Part shown: positions 56,359 through 64,000 of the stretch, piece after piece
Layout: every line of letters begins with the position of its first letter
Numbering within the stretch: position 1 is the first letter of the stretch
DNA from: Taklimakanibacter sp050246735
GTDB taxonomy: Bacteria; Pseudomonadota; Alphaproteobacteria; Rhizobiales; Aestuariivirgaceae
Assembly: GCA_050246735.1 (NCBI GenBank)
Contig: JBFWVM010000003.1
Coordinates: 248,001 to 312,000, forward strand
DNA: 64,000 nucleotides
Direction of reading: 5' to 3'
Translations under genes and position numbers: made by a program
Notes under the pieces: model-generated
The model's database searches: none
What the model was told of the DNA's origin: nothing
The model's input: only the letters and a program-made list of their open reading frames with translations

Positions 56359-57591
56359 TCATCTCACCGGAATCTCATATTGCCAGCCGGTCCGCGATGC
56401 GCGGGGCATGATCTGCTCCAGCGCGGCGACGAAACGGTCGATCTCGTCCTCGTCGTTGTAATAATGCACGGAGGCCCGCACCATCCGGTCGAGCCCGCGC
56501 GCGGTCATGTCGATCAAGGTCGATTCCCTGGTCGAAACGGTGACGTTGATCGCCCGGACGCGCAGCGCCTCGCGCACGGCGTCGGCCTCCATCCCGGCGA
56601 TGGAGAAGGTCACGATGCCGCATTTTTCCCGGCCCTGATCGTGCAGCGAAATCCGCCCCATGCCGGCGAGGCGTGCCCGCAACCGCCCGGCCAGATGCCT
56701 GATGCGCGCAAAGGACGCCTCGATGCCCTGCGCCAGCGCGTAGTCGACCGCGACGCCGAGACCGATGCGGCCGGCGACATAGCTTTCCCAGGTCTCGAAG
56801 CGGCGGGCGTCGTCGCGCATCACATAGCGCTCAGGGGTGATCCAGGTCGCGGCATGATCGTCGAGAAAGGGCGGGTCGAGCCTGTCCAGCAGCGCCTTGC
56901 GCACATAGAGAAAGCCGGTTCCGCGCGGACCTCGCAGATATTTGCGGCCGGTGCCGGAGAGCATGTCGCACTGGATCTCGGCGACGTCGAGCGGCATCTG
57001 TCCGCATGACTGACAGGCGTCGAGCAGGAAGGGCACGCCGGCCGCGCGCGCCAGCCGGCCGATCCCGGCGGCGGGGTTCACCAGGCCGCCCGACGTCGGC
57101 ACATGGGTGACGGCGATCAGCTTCACGTCGGGGCCGATGGCGCGCTCCAGGGCGGCCAGCGAAAGCTGGCCGGACTCGTCGTCGGGCACCGCCTCGACGG
57201 TGACGCCGACGCGCCGGGAAAGGTGCAGGAAGGCGATGAAGTTGCTCGAATATTCGGAGCGAGAGGTCAGGATGCGGTCGCCTGCGCGCAGCGGCAGGCT
57301 GTAGAAGGCCATGTCCCAGGCGCGCGTCGCGCAATCCAGAAGCGCGATCTCGTCCGCCCGCGCATTGAGCAGCCGGGCGAGCGCGTCATAGGTGTTCTCG
57401 ATCGCATCGACACGCTCCCCATAGGCCTCGTAGCCGCCGATGCGCTCCTCGAGCTCGAGATGGGCGGTGACCGCCTCGGTCACCGCCCGGGGCGGCAGCG
57501 CCGCGCCGGCATTGTTGAGGTGGAGCACATGATCGACGCCGGGCGTCTCGGCCCTGACCCGCGCCACGTCGATCGGAGATACGGGGCTCAT
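56359..57591 (-). CDS. class V aminotransferase-family PLP enzyme
   Basis: A 410-residue fold-type I PLP enzyme. Marks are LHLNNAGAALPP at the start, LTSRSEYSSNFIAFL, VTHVPTSGGLVNP, LLDACQSCGQ with the PLP-contact Asp, and the Schiff-base Lys in GTGRKYLRGPRGTGF. Relatives are isopenicillin N epimerase, kynureninase-like and cysteine desulphurase-like enzymes. It starts 4 bases inside the GntR gene and is the first structural gene of the operon. It may epimerise, cleave or desulphurate an amino acid; the substrate is unknown. Confidence 0.88.
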   Translation of the reverse strand: MSPVSPIDVARVRAETPGVDHVLHLNNAGAALPPRAVTEAVTAHLELEERIGGYEAYGERVDAIENTYDALARLLNARADEIALLDCATRAWDMAFYSLPLRAGDRILTSRSEYSSNFIAFLHLSRRVGVTVEAVPDDESGQLSLAALERAIGPDVKLIAVTHVPTSGGLVNPAAGIGRLARAAGVPFLLDACQSCGQMPLDVAEIQCDMLSGTGRKYLRGPRGTGFLYVRKALLDRLDPPFLDDHAATWITPERYVMRDDARRFETWESYVAGRIGLGVAVDYALAQGIEASFARIRHLAGRLRARLAGMGRISLHDQGREKCGIVTFSIAGMEADAVREALRVRAINVTVSTRESTLIDMTARGLDRMVRASVHYYNDEDEIDRFVAALEQIMPRASRTGWQYEIPVR

Positions 57592-58277
57592 GATTTCACG
57601 CCCCGCCGCCGGGTCAGGGCCGCGGCGAGGTCGCGGCCCGCTTCGGCGACGTGGGGCTCGAACACGGTCAGCGCCGCGTCGATGTCGCCAAGCCGGCAGG
57701 CGGCGAGCAAAGCGCGGTGCTCGGACTGGGATTCCTCGGCATTGTGGAGCGTCTCGAGCTCGATGCGCAGATAGCGGTCGGCGGCATCGTACTGCTCGCC
57801 GATGGCGCCCAGCAGGCGCTTGCCGGCGCCCGTATAGAGACAGAGATGGAACTGGCGATTGAGATCGACCCAGCGGCCGACGTCGCGTTCGCGGTCGAGC
57901 GCCGAGATGAGGGCGTCGGCGCGCGCCAGGGCATCATCAGGCATGGCGGGCAGCGACTTGCGCAGCGCCAGCGATTCCAGAGCGAACCTGATGTCGAAGG
58001 TTTCGATGATCTCCTCCACCGAAAGCCTGGCCACCACCGCGCCCTTATAGGGCAGGAACTCCACCCAGCCCGCGGCCTCGAGCATCCGCAGCGCCTCGCG
58101 CACCGGCATGCGGCTGAGACCCAGGGCGGCGGCGATGTCGTTCTGGAGCAGCGGCTCCCCCTCCTTGACGGCGCCCGAAGCGATGGCTCCCCGGATGGTC
58201 TCCAGGGCGAACTGGAACGCCGTCTTGGGCGTGGGGCGATCCGCGGCGAAGTCGCGGATGACGGAGGCCGTGTCCAT
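57588..58277 (-). CDS. GntR family transcriptional regulator, FCD subclass
   Basis: A 229-residue regulator. The winged helix has LLQNDIAAALGLSRMPVREALRMLEAAGWVEFLPYKGAVVARL. The FCD domain has DLNRQFHLCLYTGAGK and SEHRALLAACRLGD with the usual acidic and His metal ligands. It is the first gene of the eleven-gene operon and very likely represses it. The ATG at 58277 has no clear ribosome site; a 12-bp palindrome begins 6 bases before it. Confidence 0.9.
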   Translation of the reverse strand: MDTASVIRDFAADRPTPKTAFQFALETIRGAIASGAVKEGEPLLQNDIAAALGLSRMPVREALRMLEAAGWVEFLPYKGAVVARLSVEEIIETFDIRFALESLALRKSLPAMPDDALARADALISALDRERDVGRWVDLNRQFHLCLYTGAGKRLLGAIGEQYDAADRYLRIELETLHNAEESQSEHRALLAACRLGDIDAALTVFEPHVAEAGRDLAAALTRRRGVKS

Positions 58278-58283
58278 GCGGAT

Positions 58284-58295
58284 ATTGGATCCAAT
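58284..58295. promoter_or_regulatory. ATTGGATCCAAT palindrome, candidate GntR operator
   Basis: A perfect 12-bp palindrome just before the regulator's start codon. Palindromes of this size and T/A-flanked form are usual targets of FCD GntR proteins. Its place fits autorepression of the operon by blocking transcription near the start site. Confidence 0.6.
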
Positions 58296-58541
58296 CCAGC
58301 TCTCCTTGTCAAGACGATAGTCGGCGGACCGGCCCCGCGTTCCGCGGGGACGCAGAGCACCCGGGGCTCGCCTGGCCCGTGGAGCTGTGCTAAGGCGCAG
58401 GCCCGAAACCAGAGCGGGCGTGCGGCCGGGAACCGGCCGCATCTTTGACCCGCTCTTATTGTTGGACCGATGGTCCAGGCTCCGGATGGTCCGGTGGCCG
58501 GCCCTTGTTCCTCAACCCCGACCTGGAAAGACCGGCGCACA

Positions 58542-60374
58542 ATGAACCTGCGCAATATCGCCATCATCGCCCATGTCGACCATGGCAAGACCACCCTGAT
58601 CGACCGGCTGCTCGCCCAGTCGGGCGCCTTCCGCGACAACCAGAAAGTGGCCGAGCGCGCCATGGATTCGAACGACCTCGAGCGCGAGCGCGGCATCACC
58701 ATCCTCGCCAAGGTGACGTCGCTCGTCTGGAAGGACACCCGCATCAACATCGTCGACACGCCGGGCCATGCCGATTTCGGCGGCGAGGTCGAGCGTATCC
58801 TCAACATGGTCGACGGCGCCGTCCTCCTGGTCGACGCCGCCGAAGGCCCCATGCCGCAGACGAAGTTCGTGCTGCAGAAGGCGCTCAAGATCGGCCTCAA
58901 GCCGATCGTCGCCATCAACAAGATCGACCGGCCCGACCAGCGCCACGTCGAAGTCGTCAACGAGGTGTTCGATCTCTTCGCGGCGCTCGACGCCAGCGAC
59001 GAGCAGCTCGACTTCCCCATCCTCTACGGCTCCGCCAAGCAGGGCTGGATGGCGGGGAAGCCGGAAGGCCCGCAGGATTCGATGGCGCCCCTGTTCGACA
59101 TGGTGGTGCGCCATGTGGCGCCGCCCGAGATCGAGGACGGCCCGTTCCGCATGCTGGTGACGACGATCGAGGCCAACCCGTTCCTCGGCCGCGTGCTCAC
59201 CGGCCGGGTGCGCTCGGGCTCGGTCAGGGCGAACCAGCCGGTCAGGGCGCTCTCGCGCGACGGGCGGGTGATCGAGCAGGGCCGCGTCTCCAAGGTGCTC
59301 GCCTTCCGCGGCCTCGAGCGCCAGCCGGTGGACGAGGTCCAGGCCGGCGACATCGTCGCCATCGCCGGGCTCACCCAGGCGACGGTGGCCGACACGATCG
59401 CCGATCCGTCGCTCGGCGCGCCGATCGCCGCCCAGCCGATCGATCCGCCGACCCTCACCATGACCTTCCGCATCAATGACGGGCCGCTCGCCGGCAAGGA
59501 AGGCGACAAGGTGCAGAGCCGCGTCATCCGCGAGCGCCTCCTGCGCGAGGCGGAAGGCAATGTCGCCTTGCGGGTCACGCCGTCGGCCACCGAGACCGAC
59601 GCCTTCGAAGTGGCCGGGCGCGGCGAACTGCAGCTCGGCATCCTCATCGAGACGATGCGGCGCGAGGGCTTCGAGCTCACCGTCGGCCGGCCGCGGGTGG
59701 TGTTCCGCACCGACGAGGCGACCGGCCAGAGGCTCGAGCCGATCGAGGAGGTGACCGTCGACGTCGACGAGACCTTCACCGGCATCGTGGTGCAGAAGCT
59801 GTCGGAGCGGCGCGCCGAGATGAAGGACATGCGCCCGTCGGGCGCCGGACGCCAGCGCATCGTCTTCCATGCCCCGACCCGCGGCCTCATCGGCTACCAG
59901 TCGGAGCTCCTGTCGGACAGCCGCGGCACCGCCATCATGAACCGCATCTTCCATTCCTATGCGCCCTATGTGGGCGAGATCCCGGGCCGCCACACCGGCG
60001 CCCTCATCTCGAACGGCGACGGCGAGGCGGTCGCCTATGCGATCTTCAACCTGCAGGACAGGGGCGCGATGTTCATCGATCCCGGCACCAGGGTCTATGC
60101 CGGCATGATCATCGGCGAGCATACGCGCGGCAACGACCTCGAGCTCAACGTGCTCAAGGGCAAGAAGCTCACCAACGTGCGGGCCGCCGGCAAGGACGAC
60201 GCGGTGCTGCTCACGCCGCCGATCCGCATGACGCTGGAGAAGGCGCTCGCCTATATCGGCGAGGACGAGCTCGTCGAGGTGACGCCGCGGTCGATCCGCC
60301 TGCGCAAGACGCTGCTCGATCCGCATGAGAGGAAGCGCGCCAGCCGCGCCAAGGAAGCCGAAAGCGCGGCGTAG
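58542..60374 (+). CDS. typA: translational GTPase TypA/BipA
   Basis: A 610-residue translational GTPase of the EF-G family. The G1 motif is AHVDHGKTTL, with RGITI, DTPGH and NKIDRPD in the right order. EF-G-like domains III and V and the TypA-specific C-terminal domain (RGAMFIDPGTRVYAGMIIGEH, LKGKKLTNVRAAGKDDAVLL) follow. It binds ribosomes and helps assembly of the large subunit and growth under stress and cold. The ATG at 58542 is where homology starts; the frame upstream has no family match. Confidence 0.97.
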   Translation: MNLRNIAIIAHVDHGKTTLIDRLLAQSGAFRDNQKVAERAMDSNDLERERGITILAKVTSLVWKDTRINIVDTPGHADFGGEVERILNMVDGAVLLVDAAEGPMPQTKFVLQKALKIGLKPIVAINKIDRPDQRHVEVVNEVFDLFAALDASDEQLDFPILYGSAKQGWMAGKPEGPQDSMAPLFDMVVRHVAPPEIEDGPFRMLVTTIEANPFLGRVLTGRVRSGSVRANQPVRALSRDGRVIEQGRVSKVLAFRGLERQPVDEVQAGDIVAIAGLTQATVADTIADPSLGAPIAAQPIDPPTLTMTFRINDGPLAGKEGDKVQSRVIRERLLREAEGNVALRVTPSATETDAFEVAGRGELQLGILIETMRREGFELTVGRPRVVFRTDEATGQRLEPIEEVTVDVDETFTGIVVQKLSERRAEMKDMRPSGAGRQRIVFHAPTRGLIGYQSELLSDSRGTAIMNRIFHSYAPYVGEIPGRHTGALISNGDGEAVAYAIFNLQDRGAMFIDPGTRVYAGMIIGEHTRGNDLELNVLKGKKLTNVRAAGKDDAVLLTPPIRMTLEKALAYIGEDELVEVTPRSIRLRKTLLDPHERKRASRAKEAESAA

Positions 60375-60386
60375 GCTCGTTGCCGG

Positions 60387-61000
60387 TCAGACGACGGCGA
60401 GATCGAAGTCATCGAAGATTGCCGCGAGCTCCGAACGATAGCCGACCAATGGCTTTTGCTCCGCCGGATGCAGTTTCGGCAAGCCGCGATCGAACACGAC
60501 GATATTCGTTTCGCCATTGAGTCGCGAATCGTAGATCATGCCGTCGGGCCGCATGTCGTGACGCCATATCGCACGGGCCCAGATGCGCGCCAGGTATTGC
60601 GACCGGGCGCGGACAACATCTGTCGGGATGCCCATGCGGATCAAGCCGTCACCCCGCAAGTCAACAAGGTTCAGGACTTGTTCGACGCGCAATTCGGCAC
60701 AGATCCAGGATTCGAGCTCTTTCCATCGACAGGCAGCGGGTAAGACCGTCCATCGCCCTGATCACGCAAGATCGTCTCGGCGAAGCAGACCTTGATTGTG
60801 CTGCCAAGATAGACGACGGCGTAGCGCGCCGGAGGGTCCAGCATGACCTGCGGGTCGCTGAAGCGGCTGGGCCCGTAACCATATCCCAGAGGATCGGAGT
60901 GCTGACGCCCATATATCCGGAACCATTGCTCACCGGGGCGGAATTGCGCAAGTACAAGCGGCCTGGAAACGAAGTTTCGCGGCGGCCGCACTCCCGGCAT
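60387..61000 (-). pseudogene. RES-domain toxin (NAD+ phosphorylase type) broken by a frameshift
   Basis: The first part (61000 to about 60720) gives WFRIYGRQHSDPLGYGYGPSRFSDP and YAVVYLGSTIKVCFAETILRDQ, and the second part (about 60716 to 60387) gives ELRVEQVLNLVDLRGDGLIRMGIPTDVV, ARIWARAIW and NIVVFDRGLP. Together they form a normal RES protein, but they are in different frames. The total of 614 bases is one short of 205 codons. Adding one base to the AAA run at 60720-60722 joins the frames as DG-KELESWICAELRV. RES toxins degrade NAD+. As it stands the toxin should be truncated and inactive, unless this is a sequencing error in a short homopolymer. Confidence 0.85.
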
Positions 61001-61650
61001 TATGAGAAAGTGCCGGATCTGATCGATCTTGCGACGGCAATGATCTCCGCAGCGGGGCCGCTGCGCAGCGCGTCGAGCCCACGTTTTCCATCGAACTCAG
61101 GATGCTCGGCGAGCAAGAACCGATACACGGACCACGGATGTCCGCCCAGCGCCTCGAACAGCTCGGGGAGTCCCGGCAACAGCTCGCCCGATCTGGAGAG
61201 CTGCCATTTCGGAAAGCGGATGCCACGCTTTGGCCCTTCAAGCCCGAGGATTTCATGCCGCTTGCGTTTGTTGTTCACCGTCTCGCGCGTGGCGCCTATC
61301 TCATCAGCGAAGGCATCTGCCGACAGCATGTCCTCTCCGCCCAGGATATCGGCGATGCGCTCCGCACCACGCTTGCGGGCGGCTTGCAGGGCCGCCTCGG
61401 ACGTGTTGAAACTCTCCGGAGCTGCCGAAGCGACGGCTATCCTCGGTTGAGGTTGCCGCGGATCGATGACGACAGTCATCCTGACCGGTTTGTTGGACCT
61501 TTCCGCCTTCCTGGCGGCCAGATCCAGATCCCGCAAAAAATGCGTCGTCTCGAACGGTCCCGGATCCAATCTCTGCACCAAGCCCAGAAAGGTAGGCTTT
61601 GTGGTCCGGGGCCCACGCGACTTGCTGAATTTTCTCCTGGTGACGGCCAT
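61000..61650 (-). CDS. antitoxin of a RES-type toxin-antitoxin system
   Basis: A 216-residue protein encoded directly upstream of the RES toxin, sharing one base with it (TAATG). A helix-turn-helix region (SADAFADEIGATRETVNNKRKRHEILGLEGPKRGIRFPKWQL) is followed by a C-terminal part (LPELFEALGGHPWSVYRFLLAEHPEFDGKRGLDALRSG) that resembles the toxin-binding domain of Xre/ParS/MbcA antitoxins. The first 90 residues are basic and of unknown role, making it longer than most. The gene is intact while its toxin is broken. The start at 61650 lies only a few bases after a strong promoter. Confidence 0.78.
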   Translation of the reverse strand: MAVTRRKFSKSRGPRTTKPTFLGLVQRLDPGPFETTHFLRDLDLAARKAERSNKPVRMTVVIDPRQPQPRIAVASAAPESFNTSEAALQAARKRGAERIADILGGEDMLSADAFADEIGATRETVNNKRKRHEILGLEGPKRGIRFPKWQLSRSGELLPGLPELFEALGGHPWSVYRFLLAEHPEFDGKRGLDALRSGPAAEIIAVARSIRSGTFS

Positions 61651-61660
61651 CCTGGGCAAC

Positions 61661-61689
61661 TATCTAGTCATTTTCGTCATGTTTGTCAA
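61661..61689 (-). promoter_or_regulatory. sigma-70 promoter of the RES toxin-antitoxin locus
   Basis: On the minus strand TTGACA (61689-61684) and TAGATA (61666-61661) are separated by exactly 17 bases. The expected start of the RNA is about 61654, only 4 bases from the ATG at 61650, so the mRNA may be nearly leaderless. Confidence 0.65.
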
Positions 61690-61697
61690 GTCTGTCA
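61667..61697 (-). repeat. four TGAC repeats at exact 9-bp spacing over the promoter
   Basis: On the minus strand TGAC occurs starting at 61697, 61688, 61679 and 61670, each followed by an A-rich stretch (TGACAGACT, TGACAAACA, TGACGAAAA, TGACTAGAT). The array covers the -35 box and the spacer, so it is a candidate operator for the antitoxin. Confidence 0.6.
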
Positions 61698-61796
61698 GAC
61701 GGCAGCCGCTATATACTCGAAAATCCGCGCCATCAGGTTGTCGCCGAATGGCGACGCCGTTAAAATCCGCTCGAATGCGCAGCATGACGAGACGAC

Positions 61797-62696
61797 ATGA
61801 CCGACCCTTACGAAACCCTGGGCGTCGCCAGGACCGCCTCGGCGGAGGACATCCAGAAAGCCTATCGGCGCCTCGCCAAGAAACATCACCCCGACCTCAA
61901 TCCGGGCGACAAGAGTGCCGAGGAGACGTTCAAGGACGTCTCGGCGGCCTATGATCTCCTGGGCGACCCGGAAAAGCGCGCCCGCTTCGACCGCGGCGAG
62001 ATCGACGCGCAGGGCGTCGAGAAGCCGCAGCGCCGCTACTACCGCGATTTCGCCGAGCGCGGCGAGGCGGGGCCGTTCGCCTCCGACCAGGGCTTCGCCG
62101 ACCTCAACGATGCCGACATCCTCTCGGAGATCTTCGGCCGGCGCGGCGCCAACCTCAAGATGCGCGGCGGCGACGTGCGCTACCACCTGGCGGTCGATTT
62201 CCTCAGCGCCGTCAATGGCGCGAGACCGCAGCTCGCCTTGCCCGACGGATCCGAGATCGCCGTCACCATCCCGCCCGGCACGCGCGACGGACAGGTCCTG
62301 AGGCTCAAGGGCAAGGGCCGTCCCGGCTACAATGGCGGCGAGCCCGGCGACGCCCTGATCGAGATCGAGGTCAGGCCGCATCCGTTCTTCACCCGCAAGG
62401 ACGACGACATCCATGTTGAGCTGCCGGTCTCGCTCGCGGAAGCGGTGCTGGGCGGCAAGGTCAGGGCGCCCACGCCTTCGGGCGCCGTCATGCTGAGCGT
62501 GCCCAAGGGGGCCAATAGTGGCACCGTGCTCAGGCTCAAGGGCAAGGGTGTCGCCAGGGCGAAGGGCGGCCATGGCGACCAGTATGTGACGCTGAAGGTG
62601 ATGCTGCCGGACAAGCCCGATGCGGAGCTCGAGGAATTCATCGCGCGCTGGAGCAAGGCTCAGGCCTATGACCCGCGCCGGACGATGGAGGTGTGA
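61797..62696 (+). CDS. DnaJ C-terminal domain protein, CbpA-like co-chaperone
   Basis: A 299-residue J-protein. The J domain covers residues 1-70 with the HPD motif at 31-33. A linker follows, then two C-terminal substrate-binding domains (VTIPPGTRDGQVLRLKGKG and VPKGANSGTVLRLKGKG). No zinc-finger region is present, which makes it a CbpA/type II DnaJ. It delivers unfolded proteins to DnaK. It overlaps the spacing of the CbpM-like gene by a 2-base gap. Confidence 0.93.
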   Translation: MTDPYETLGVARTASAEDIQKAYRRLAKKHHPDLNPGDKSAEETFKDVSAAYDLLGDPEKRARFDRGEIDAQGVEKPQRRYYRDFAERGEAGPFASDQGFADLNDADILSEIFGRRGANLKMRGGDVRYHLAVDFLSAVNGARPQLALPDGSEIAVTIPPGTRDGQVLRLKGKGRPGYNGGEPGDALIEIEVRPHPFFTRKDDDIHVELPVSLAEAVLGGKVRAPTPSGAVMLSVPKGANSGTVLRLKGKGVARAKGGHGDQYVTLKVMLPDKPDAELEEFIARWSKAQAYDPRRTMEV

Positions 62697-62698
62697 GC

Positions 62699-62974
62699 AT
62701 GGCCAGGAAGAGCGCCGTTTTCGTCACCGCGCGCTATGACGAGACGATGCTGCGCGAATGGGCGGCGGCGGGATGGATCTCCATCGGGGAAAGCGAGGTC
62801 GGCGCGCCGCTCTCGGAAGCCGACGAGGCGCGCTGCCACCTCATCTGCGATCTCAAGCACGATATCGGCGTCAATGACGAAGGGGTCGACGTGATCCTCA
62901 GCCTCATCGACCAGATCCACGGGCTGAGGCGGGCCTTGCGCGAGACGCTCGACCACACGAAGCGCGGGCGGTAA
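62699..62974 (+). CDS. CbpM-like chaperone modulator
   Basis: A 91-residue protein. The C-terminal part VNDEGVDVILSLIDQIHGLRRALRETL resembles the MerR-like, coiled end of CbpM, and its place right after a CbpA-like gene supports this. CbpM binds the J domain and blocks co-chaperone activity. The ATG at 62699 has GGAGG 7 bases upstream. Sequence similarity is weak and the context carries much of the call. Confidence 0.72.
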   Translation: MARKSAVFVTARYDETMLREWAAAGWISIGESEVGAPLSEADEARCHLICDLKHDIGVNDEGVDVILSLIDQIHGLRRALRETLDHTKRGR

Positions 62975-62977
62975 TCG

Positions 62978-63580
62978 TCATTCTTCCCGGTAAGGCCCGC
63001 CGGGGCAGGGCATGCCGCTGGCATAGTCGGTCGCCACGCCGCCCAGCGACGAGAAGATCTGCGGCATGTCGCGGGCGCAGTCGAAACCCGCCGCCGTCTC
63101 GTCGGCGCGCTGGCGCGCCACCGCATTGGCGTCGGCATATCTGGTGTCGACATAGGCGATGTGGCAGGCATCCCTGCCGTCGAGTTTCGTGACGACGAGC
63201 CAGTTCTGCTTCACCGGCCGGCCTTCGCCGGCGGCTTCGGTGAACCAGCGCAGGATGGTGGCAAAGGGCTTGCCGTTCCGCAGGCGCCATTCGACGCGGG
63301 GGCCGAGCGAATTGAAGGCGCCGAAGGTCTGCATCGAGGCGCATTGCGCCGGGGCCTCCCTGCCGAAGCCGACATAGCTCCTGAGATCGCCTTCCCAGAC
63401 GCGCACGTCATAGCCGGCGATGCCGGGACACGACCATTCCGCACCTTCGCCCTCGTCCTCGAACAGCGCCAGCTTCTCGCATGTCTTCAGATCGAGGTCG
63501 CTGTAGAGGCTGGTGATCTCGGCGGCCGCGGCGGGCAGCGGCGCCAGGGCCAGGCCTATTGGAAGGACCAGTCTTTTCAT
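62978..63580 (-). CDS. secreted protein of unknown function
   Basis: A 200-residue protein with a clear signal peptide (MKRLVLPIGLALAPLPAAAAE). The mature part holds six Cys residues (KTCEKL, WSCPG, QCASM, DACHI, FDCAR, MPCPG) that could form three disulphide bonds. No known domain is recognised. It converges on the cbpM-like gene, 3 bases from its stop. Confidence 0.75.
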   Translation of the reverse strand: MKRLVLPIGLALAPLPAAAAEITSLYSDLDLKTCEKLALFEDEGEGAEWSCPGIAGYDVRVWEGDLRSYVGFGREAPAQCASMQTFGAFNSLGPRVEWRLRNGKPFATILRWFTEAAGEGRPVKQNWLVVTKLDGRDACHIAYVDTRYADANAVARQRADETAAGFDCARDMPQIFSSLGGVATDYASGMPCPGGPYREE

Positions 63581-63621
63581 GTCATGTAGTCCCATCGTTC
63601 CTGTCACGGAGCATTCCGCTC

Positions 63622-63714
63622 ATGCGCATCGATGCCATATCGGCCGGCCGGAATCCACCGAAGGAAGTCAATGTCATCGTCGAGGCGATCGAGCGGGCCG
63701 GACAGCGAAGGTGA
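63622..63714 (+). pseudogene. N-terminal fragment of inorganic pyrophosphatase
   Basis: A 30-codon open frame starting MRIDAISAGRNPPKEVNVIVE, which matches the first 21 residues of alphaproteobacterial family I pyrophosphatase (MRIDAI.....NPP.EVNVIVE). It then diverges (AIERAGQRR) and stops. A GGAG lies 10 bases before the ATG. No further pyrophosphatase sequence was seen in the following 170 bases. It looks like a leftover of a duplication or deletion. Confidence 0.6.
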
Positions 63715-63883
63715 CGCGCGCACAACTCGTCATGGCCGGATGCTGACGCCGGCCATCCAGCCGTGCCGGCGAGCAGCCGCCTGGGAGAGAGGTGGACGGC
63801 CGCCTCAGGGACCTCAGGGACGGCCATGACGTGGTGGAGTGGCTGGAGTGCCTGGCACCGGCTCCCGAGGGTGTGCCCTTTGC
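63715..63883. other. short intergenic region
   Basis: No gene seen. It contains a tandem cctcagggac duplication at about 63811-63830. Confidence 0.4.
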
Positions 63884-64000
63884 CTACATCTCCGGCACGG
63901 GGATGGACTTCTGGGCGCAGGCGGCGCGTACGGTGTTGTGCAGGAGGCAGGCGATGGTCATCGGGCCGACGCCGCCCGGCACCGGCGTGATCGCGCCGGC
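63884..64000 (-). CDS. folD: methylenetetrahydrofolate dehydrogenase/cyclohydrolase FolD, C-terminal end (truncated by window)
   Basis: The last 38 codons read AGAITPVPGGVGPMTIACLL then HNTVRAACAQK and end SIPVPEM. The TPVPGGVGPMT motif is the hallmark of FolD, a bifunctional enzyme interconverting methylene- and formyl-tetrahydrofolate. The 5' part lies beyond the window. Confidence 0.93.
   Translation of the reverse strand, partial: AGAITPVPGGVGPMTIACLLHNTVRAACAQKSIPVPEM

Noticed and set aside
58512..60326. Very long open frame antisense to typA (also others antisense to ecm, pbpC and the RND pump)
   Set aside because: Antisense frames of GC-rich genes are often open by codon bias; the typA protein is certain and the antisense product has no recognisable motif.

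Overview
The window is about 64 kb of GC-rich DNA, densely packed with genes. It looks like the chromosome of an alphaproteobacterium, most likely a Hyphomicrobiales (Rhizobiales) member. Supporting signs are a complete set of ethylmalonyl-CoA pathway enzymes, IalB-like and HIG1-like small proteins, FCD-type GntR regulators, several ABC uptake systems, and the CACCTTCTCCCGC palindromic repeats common in that order. Genus cannot be fixed from the sequence alone. No rRNA, tRNA, CRISPR array, phage or intact insertion sequence was seen.

Layout. 1-4238: the C-terminal part of a bacterial alpha-2-macroglobulin followed by penicillin-binding protein 1C. 4708-8637: a FOXRED1-like flavoprotein divergent from a malyl-CoA lyase/thioesterase gene (mcl) and a mesaconyl-CoA hydratase gene (mch), which are separated by an AT-rich HEPN/AbiU2-like gene. 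8664-16180: a Liv-type ABC transporter, an Asp/Glu/hydantoin-type racemase, a REP-like palindromic repeat, an FCD GntR regulator and an AEC permease. 16252-19717: divergent ecm and ccr. 19811-26222: YihY, DUF533, an EamA exporter, an ACT protein, DUF1232, then the mcd-SDR-HIG1 operon. 26389-31426: IalB-like protein, rlmN, a DsbA-like isomerase, argG, then the permease of an ABC-2 system. 31416-33528: its ATPase and a NEW3-domain membrane protein. 33878-34560: a VapBC-type toxin-antitoxin pair. 34833-39175: an RND efflux adaptor and pump. 39265-46022: an amidohydrolase, a polyamine-type ABC transporter and an ArsB/SLC13-like permease. 46051-58277: one long minus-strand operon of eleven genes (GntR, class V PLP enzyme, dipeptide-type ABC transporter, alpha/beta hydrolase, creatininase, flavoprotein, acyl-CoA ligase). 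58542-64000: typA/bipA, a RES toxin-antitoxin locus with a frameshifted toxin, a DnaJ/CbpM pair, a secreted protein, a pyrophosphatase fragment and the end of folD.

How the parts fit. Ccr, Ecm, Mcd, Mch and Mcl together convert crotonyl-CoA, CO2 and NADPH to glyoxylate and propionyl-CoA. This lets the cell grow on C2 or C1-derived acetyl-CoA without isocitrate lyase. The transporters and catabolic genes around them suggest a soil or plant-associated heterotroph. The most unusual items are the HEPN gene wedged between two pathway genes with overlapping ends, the RES toxin broken by one missing base while its antitoxin keeps a strong promoter with 9-bp periodic repeats, the eleven-gene operon of unknown substrate with a 12-bp palindrome at its start, and TGC/GCA palindromes in front of both ccr and mcd.
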